Shown one piece after another: positions 32,401 through 35,733 of a stretch of 35,733 nucleotides of DNA. Positions within the stretch are counted from its first letter, which is position 1; every line of letters starts with the position of its first letter. Source of the stretch: JBBDYH01 sp040901795 (GTDB taxonomy: Bacteria; Planctomycetota; Planctomycetia; Pirellulales; JALHPA01). Below the pieces are notes generated by a model, which was given only the letters and a program-made list of their open reading frames with translations, did no database searches and had not been told where the DNA came from. The stretch is taken from the NCBI GenBank assembly GCA_040901795.1, contig JBBDYH010000051.1, positions 1 to 35,733 of the forward strand, read 5' to 3'. A program made the position numbers and the translations under genes.

Positions 32401-32607
32401 TGGCCGCTCGTCTGGACCCACGAGCCCGACAAGGACGAAGGCGGCAAAGGCCGCGTCTTCTGCTCGGTGTTGGGGCACTACAGTTGGACGTTCGACGACC
32501 CGCTATTCCGCCTCCTGATCCTCCGCGGCGCCGCCTGGACGGCGCGCGAGCCGGTTGAGCGATTTGACGCACTGGCAACCAAAGGCGTGAAGTTCAACGA
32601 TAAGTGA
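29470..32607 (+). CDS. PVC-type c-haem protein with beta-propeller and ThuA domain
   Basis: Exported 1045-residue protein. A signal peptide (to about residue 24) leads to a PQQ-dehydrogenase-like beta-propeller (about 35-400), with repeating motifs such as DTDGDGLEDKVDEFWYRP and DTDGDGRADKEEV. A beta-sandwich-like part follows. Around residue 640 begins a c-haem domain with CGSCH (646-650), of the planctomycete-specific type that continues with NPDYVSYTANLHDGRTFTGV and ends AEQLDDLLAFLRQ near 768. The C-terminal part (about 811-1035) is a ThuA-like domain, seen in DVMICYFWNHDW, GGGLVMIHSATIADRAAEQL and VLGHYSWTFDDPLFRLL. Such proteins are thought to oxidise sugars in the periplasm and pass electrons to the haem; the substrate is unknown. 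A GGAG-type site lies before the ATG. Confidence 0.9.
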   Translation: MYKTITLLASIWFLVFASHGGAAEPSADQPAAQPVIRMLVPGFSVRELPVKLTNINDVLYAPDGRLFAAGYDGRIHVLRDTDGDGLEDKVDEFWYRPTLRTPLGMALAPEGLYVVANAKVVLLKDTDGDGRADKEEVVVTGWVRDDGVTGGGVDALGLAIDRENNLYFSLGCASFANPYRMKDGKAHYDITSERGTILKVSPDRKTREIFCTGYRFGINMAFNHHGDLFATDQEGETWLPNGNPRDELNHIRRGKHYGFPPRHPEHLPDVVDEPPVVEFGPQHQSTCGLVFNEALAVDDARTFGPSSWKGDAFICGFSRGKLWRVRLVKTPHGYVGRQTLIAQSSMMLFDAALSPRGDLLVSCHVGPPDWGVGPQGEGKLFKISYTGESLAQPVLTWANNPIEVRVAFDRALPPSAEEVARNLSGTHIEYGQHVRAADRFENLKPPYEVVKQQEQTPRGKLPIVAARLSKDRRTLILTIHPHPQPVHYALSLPLVMVDPAADATATMELDYTLHGVEAEWSPSRKDVEGGGNHDRSNNRIAWRGWLPHLAADVWPHFTKGSADHERLLSLHAAGGSLSVRTTRVPAAGRTQSEPESTLPFEAMMVAWAPSPVPSVAGDPGKSATESTLVGDPHRGKELFFGTVAQCGSCHTVHGEGAKQGPDLSNLSHRDRASILRDIVTPSAVINPDYVSYTANLHDGRTFTGVLRPEGPDKLRVLDSSAKETLLAVADVEQLLPAKTSVMPEGIDKKITAEQLDDLLAFLRQAPPAARQTIEAPRNQSPPPRKRSEVEKALGKPANDDADSKRTEQRQLHVLLLDAKKDHGPGEHDYPAWKKKWSGLFGKLPNVTVDTAYGWPTDEQLAKADVMICYFWNHDWSPARYRSLDAYLKRGGGLVMIHSATIADRAAEQLVARLGLAYHPGLKFRHGPLDLTIETDDDEPITRGLARSIHFHDESYWPPLGDPKQVNVLATAVEEGKSWPLVWTHEPDKDEGGKGRVFCSVLGHYSWTFDDPLFRLLILRGAAWTAREPVERFDALATKGVKFNDK

Positions 32608-32691
32608 GTGGTAAGCGACGACCAACGACTTGGCTATTAATTGTGCGGGCATAACCCGTGAACTAGTATGAACGCGGGAATTTGAAGTGAA

Positions 32692-32955
32692 ATGATGACC
32701 TCCGCCATCCAGCATCTTCTTGAATCGTTCGAACGCCTTTCGACAAGTGAACGGCGCGAGGCGGCTCGCGAGATTCTGCGCCGCAGTATGGAACAGCCGT
32801 ACGGAGCGCTGTCCGATGAGGCGTTGGCCGAAATTGCAGAGTCATCATTCGTGGAGCTGGATCGGCGAGATGGACGGGCCGGACATCACGACGCCTTCCT
32901 GAACGGATACGCGGCAGAAGACGAAGGATTGTACGATGACAATCCGACCGAGTGA
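32692..32955 (+). CDS. Antitoxin-like small protein
   Basis: 87-residue protein with an N-terminal helix pair (SAIQHLLESFERLSTSERRE then AAREILRRS) and an acidic second half, LSDEALAEIAESSFVELDRR onward, in the style of small addiction-module antitoxins seen in planctomycetes and cyanobacteria. The family was not confirmed. No complete toxin gene follows; instead a nine-codon fragment resembling a MazF/PemK-type start overlaps its end. A GAAGTGA-like site lies just before the ATG. It may be an orphan antitoxin that protects against a related toxin elsewhere, or a decaying pair. Confidence 0.6.
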   Translation: MMTSAIQHLLESFERLSTSERREAAREILRRSMEQPYGALSDEALAEIAESSFVELDRRDGRAGHHDAFLNGYAAEDEGLYDDNPTE

Positions 32956-32962
32956 GATCTGG
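32936..32962 (+). pseudogene. Possible MazF/PemK-type toxin stub
   Basis: An ATG overlapping the antitoxin's end encodes MTIRPSEIW, the kind of opening used by MazF/PemK toxins, which normally continue with a Gly/Pro-rich strand. Here it changes at once to unrelated codons (SAYNVTIFACQG) and stops about 40 codons later inside the next gene. It may be the remains of a deleted toxin; nine residues are weak evidence. Confidence 0.35.
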
Positions 32963-32976
32963 AGCGCATACAACGT

Positions 32977-32982
32977 TACAAT
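32977..32982 (+). promoter_or_regulatory. Possible -10 box for the SMP-30-like gene
   Basis: TACAAT lies 24 nt before the start at 33006. No -35 box is visible at the usual distance, so the call rests on the hexamer and its placement. Confidence 0.3.
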
Positions 32983-33005
32983 CTTCGCTTGCCAAGGAAC
33001 CCGAA

Positions 33006-34103
33006 ATGCTCAAGAAACGACCGTATTGTGTAGAACTTGCTCTGATGATTCTCGCGGCGTGTATTGCCTCATCAGCGTCCGCAGCCGATGAGAGTGCGTC
33101 GAAGTACCCCGCCTTCGGCACCATCGAACGCAAAGACGCGGCCTTCGATAAGCTGCTCCCAAAGGACGCCAAACTCGAAAAACTCGCCACGGGGTTCGAT
33201 TGGGCCGAGGGACCGGTGTGGTGCAAAGCGGAAATCCCGGGGGCTGAAAAGTCCGATGCCGTGAAAGACGACGCCGCGCGCGGCCGCGTGCCGTTCCTGC
33301 TCTTCTCCGACATTCCGCCCAACCGCATCATGCGCTGGAGTGAGCCGAGCAACGAGGCCGTCATCTTTATGCACCCGGCCGGCTACACCGGTAAAAAACC
33401 GCGTGGCGGCGAGCCGGGTACGAACGGGCTGGCGCTCGATAAGGGAGGCAACCTCGTCGCCTGTGACCACGGCGACCGCCGCGTGTATCGGCTCGAAAGC
33501 AACGGCACGAAAACGACCCTCGCCGACAAGTACGAAGGCAAGCGGCTCAACAGTCCCAACGACCTGTGCTACAAATCGAACGGCGACTTGTACTTCACCG
33601 ACCCGCCGTACGGGCTGGAAAAGCGCTGGGAAGATCCGGCACGCGAGCTCGACTTCTGCGGCGTGTATCGGCTGAGCCAAGACGGCAAGCTGACGCTGCT
33701 CACCAAGGAACTCACGCGGCCCAATGGCATCGCCTTCTCGCCCGATGAGAAAACGCTGTACGTCGCGCAAAGCGACCCCGCCGCCGCCATCTGGCGCGCC
33801 TTCGATGTGAAAGAGGACGGCACGATCGCCAACGGCCGCGTCCTGTTCGACGCCACCGCCTGGGTGAAGGCCGGGAAGAAAGGTCTCCCCGACGGATTGA
33901 AAATCGACAAAGACGGCAACCTCTGGGCGACGGGGCCGGGTGGCGTAGTCGTGCTCGATAAGAACGGCAAACACCTCGGCACGATCAACACCGGCGAAGC
34001 CACCGCCAACTGCGGTTGGGGGGGCGACGGCAGCACGCTCTACATCACCGCCGATATGCACCTGGCCCGGATTAAGACCAGCACTAAAGGCGCCGGCTGG
34101 TAG
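33006..34103 (+). CDS. Exported SMP-30/gluconolactonase-like protein
   Basis: Member of the SMP-30/gluconolactonase/LRE family of six-bladed beta-propeller hydrolases, which open sugar lactones with a divalent metal. A signal peptide (MLKKRPYCVELALMILAACI then ASSASA, cleaved near 26) places it outside the cytoplasm. The metal-site residues appear as Glu68 in DWAEGPVW, Asn in LNSPNDL, Asn in RPNGIAFSPDE and Asp in LPDGLKIDKDGNLWA. The start at 33006 was taken because AAGGAA lies upstream and the signal begins there; the frame is open from 32952. It is preceded by the haem/ThuA protein, also a beta-propeller for sugar oxidation, so they could act in sequence, with the lactone product opened here. 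That link is inferred. Confidence 0.88.
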   Translation: MLKKRPYCVELALMILAACIASSASAADESASKYPAFGTIERKDAAFDKLLPKDAKLEKLATGFDWAEGPVWCKAEIPGAEKSDAVKDDAARGRVPFLLFSDIPPNRIMRWSEPSNEAVIFMHPAGYTGKKPRGGEPGTNGLALDKGGNLVACDHGDRRVYRLESNGTKTTLADKYEGKRLNSPNDLCYKSNGDLYFTDPPYGLEKRWEDPARELDFCGVYRLSQDGKLTLLTKELTRPNGIAFSPDEKTLYVAQSDPAAAIWRAFDVKEDGTIANGRVLFDATAWVKAGKKGLPDGLKIDKDGNLWATGPGGVVVLDKNGKHLGTINTGEATANCGWGGDGSTLYITADMHLARIKTSTKGAGW

Positions 34104-34456
34104 CTGCGCGTTATCCTCCGCAGATTCGCTCGATCGCCTCTTGTCGGTAAGACCCGCACAACGTGCGCGACAAACAAGCCCGGACGGCCGGAGCACTGTC
34201 TCCGCAGCGAACTGCCGTTTGCGCGTCCGCTTAGAGCGTCTGTAGCGGGCCCCGCGGGACCACACTCGCTGAAACCACTAGTGCGATTTGGCGATTGGAC
34301 TTACGGTTTTCTAAGCTAAGGTTTTCTTGGCAAGGCAGACTCCCTTAAAAAAAGCGATTAACCCTTGCCGCATATGTCAATGCGAATGCGGACCATGCTC
34401 CCCAACGGTGACGGAGCGGCCCCAGTTCGCGCGGTCCGCAAGCAACACGACAACCA
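34104..34456. other. Spacer without a gene
   Basis: No gene is seen. The spacer has two copies of GGTTTTCT 15 nt apart (34305 and 34320). A weak promoter-like pair, TTGGAC (34295-34300) and TAAGGT (34317-34322) with 16 nt between, could serve the HD-GYP gene. Confidence 0.4.
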
Positions 34457-35671
34457 ATGCTTCGCGTCCCCGTACAAAACATCGAGCCCGGCATGATCCT
34501 GGCCCGGCCCATTCCCTTGCCTCAGGACCCCCGGCGCTATTTGCTGCAGCGCGACCGTGAAGTTCCCATGGACCTCGTCCCACGCCTCAAGGAGCTGGGG
34601 ATCTTCGAAGTCTGGGTGCGCTGCCGCGACCTGGAGTTCCTCGAAGACATGATCGACGAGGGGTTGGGCGACCGCCAGCGCGACGTCTACCACCAGGTGC
34701 GGCGCAACTTCGAGGGCGTGATGCGCGGCGCCGCCGTCGAAATGGACATTGGCCGGTTCCAGAACTCGATCGGCGACCTGTTCGGGTTCCTGAAGAAAAG
34801 CTCTTGCGGCAGTGTGCTCTTGTCGAAGCTCGACGCCTTCGACAACTACTTGATGTCGCACTCGACCAATGTCTGCTACATGTCGCTCTTGCTGGGTTTG
34901 AAGCTGGAGCGCTACCTGATCGAAGAGCGTTCGTTCAAAAAGCCCCGCGAGGCGAAGGACCTGCAACTGCTCGGCCTGGGCTGTTTGCTGCACGACGTCG
35001 GCAAGATGCGGATCCCTCAGCACATCCTGAACAAGCCGACGCGCCTCTCGACGGAAGAGATGGCGCTGATGGAGATGCACACGATCTACGGCCACCAGAT
35101 GGTCAAGGGCCAGGTGCCCGCCTCGGCCGCTCAGATCGTTTTGAACCACCATCAGCGCTACGACGGCACCGGCTACCCGGCGCGGATCGACGCGGCCACC
35201 GGCGAGGAACTGCCGCCGTTGTCGGGCAAGCTGATCCCGGTCTTCAGCCGCATCGCCACGATTGTCGACATTTACGATGCCGCCACCTCGCAGCGCTGCT
35301 ATTCCGCGGCCAAGCTCCCGGTTCAGGTGCTCCACGAGATGCGCACCTGGTGTAAGGGCTTCTTCGACCCCGTGATTGAACAGGCGTTCTACGAAATTAT
35401 CCCTCCGTTTCCGCTCGGCCAGGTGGTCACGCTCAACAACGGCGTCCAGGCCGTCGTAGTGGACTTTAACCCGCGCTTTCCCGTGCGTCCCAAGGTGCAA
35501 GGCATCCGCACGCCGAACGGCGAGCGGATTGCGGACCCCTCGCAGGAAGAAGTGGATCTGTCCAACAATTCCGAAGTTCACATCGCCTGGATCGACGGCG
35601 TCGACGTGCGCCCCTTCCAGGCCTCTCAGGAAACCCAGCGCGACGAAAGCCGCCAGCCGGTGCTGGTGTAG
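34457..35671 (+). CDS. HD-GYP domain protein (probable cyclic-di-GMP phosphodiesterase)
   Basis: 404-residue protein with an N-terminal segment resembling DUF3391 (LRVPVQNIEPGMILARPI) and an HD-GYP domain in the middle. The metal and substrate motifs are His near 137 in HSTNVCYMSLLLG, HD (179-180) in LLHDVGKMRIP and HHQRYDGTGYP (231-241) with the GYP signature. HD-GYP proteins break down cyclic-di-GMP to pGpG or GMP. The C-terminal 100 residues (PPFPLGQVVTLNNGVQAVVV and on) form a beta-rich tail common to this subgroup. It has no receiver domain or membrane helix, so it is probably cytosolic and constitutively on or controlled by partners. No GGDEF gene lies in the window. Confidence 0.93.
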   Translation: MLRVPVQNIEPGMILARPIPLPQDPRRYLLQRDREVPMDLVPRLKELGIFEVWVRCRDLEFLEDMIDEGLGDRQRDVYHQVRRNFEGVMRGAAVEMDIGRFQNSIGDLFGFLKKSSCGSVLLSKLDAFDNYLMSHSTNVCYMSLLLGLKLERYLIEERSFKKPREAKDLQLLGLGCLLHDVGKMRIPQHILNKPTRLSTEEMALMEMHTIYGHQMVKGQVPASAAQIVLNHHQRYDGTGYPARIDAATGEELPPLSGKLIPVFSRIATIVDIYDAATSQRCYSAAKLPVQVLHEMRTWCKGFFDPVIEQAFYEIIPPFPLGQVVTLNNGVQAVVVDFNPRFPVRPKVQGIRTPNGERIADPSQEEVDLSNNSEVHIAWIDGVDVRPFQASQETQRDESRQPVLV

Positions 35672-35733
35672 CCGCCGGCTGGGCTGCGCGAAAACGGTTG
35701 TTTGAGGCGTTGTTGTTTTATCCTACTTCTGTT

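Noticed and set aside
34358..35581. 407-codon antisense frame opposite the HD-GYP gene
   Set aside because: The rightward frame has HD, GYP and other family motifs; the antisense frame has none.

Overview
The window looks like a chromosomal segment of a member of the Planctomycetota, probably a Pirellulales-like lineage, and probably from a draft or metagenome assembly because it holds a run of exactly 100 N. This rests on the gene families: a Tat-exported DUF1501 protein, a dockerin/PEP-CTERM secreted protein, a large PVC-type c-heme protein fused to a ThuA domain, an ECF sigma factor gene overlapping a zinc-finger Ser/Thr kinase gene, an McsA/McsB pair, and many dispersed intergenic palindromes. 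No rRNA, tRNA, CRISPR array or intact insertion sequence was seen.

Layout. 1-287 is intergenic and holds two inverted-repeat structures. 288-2030 encodes an exported M14 zinc carboxypeptidase. 2031-2970 is a patch of mobile-DNA debris: the left end of an IS3-type element, then a GxxExxY gene broken by two frameshifts and bracketed by related hairpins. 3011-10144 carries an SDR oxidoreductase (-), the DUF1501 protein, a secreted protein with two aspartic-protease-like DTGA motifs, a membrane TPR protein and a small conserved protein (-). 10338-14700 is a leftward block: orphan histidine kinase, tagaturonate-epimerase-family protein (UxaE), RbsD/FucU-like mutarotase, a ParD/ParE-type toxin-antitoxin pair and an aldo/keto reductase. 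The sugar genes look like a small uronate or deoxysugar catabolic unit with the toxin-antitoxin pair lodged inside it.

14998-21053 is a housekeeping stretch: a small unknown protein, nadD (-), priA, a haem-binding membrane sensor kinase and rnhA. Three spacers here share one unusual design, paired inverted arms built of tandem 7-nt units, with a different unit in each spacer. 21092-25434 is leftward: a thioredoxin-like lipoprotein, then an ECF sigma factor, Ser/Thr kinase and secreted coiled-coil protein that look like one signalling operon. 25729-27372 is mcsA-mcsB (-), protein arginine phosphorylation. 27504-27770 is an array of 34-bp palindromic repeats interrupted by the N run. 27875-35671 is rightward: trpE with a terminator, the haem/ThuA protein, an antitoxin-like gene followed by what may be a nine-codon toxin stub, an exported SMP-30/gluconolactonase-like protein, and an HD-GYP domain protein.

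The most novel signal is not a gene. It is the recurring intergenic architecture of inverted pairs of short-period tandem repeats (period 7 or 10) with differing unit sequences, sited directly against start codons (nadD, priA, rnhA) and at both ends of the GxxExxY pseudogene. Function is unknown. All family assignments come from reading motifs by eye, without database searches.
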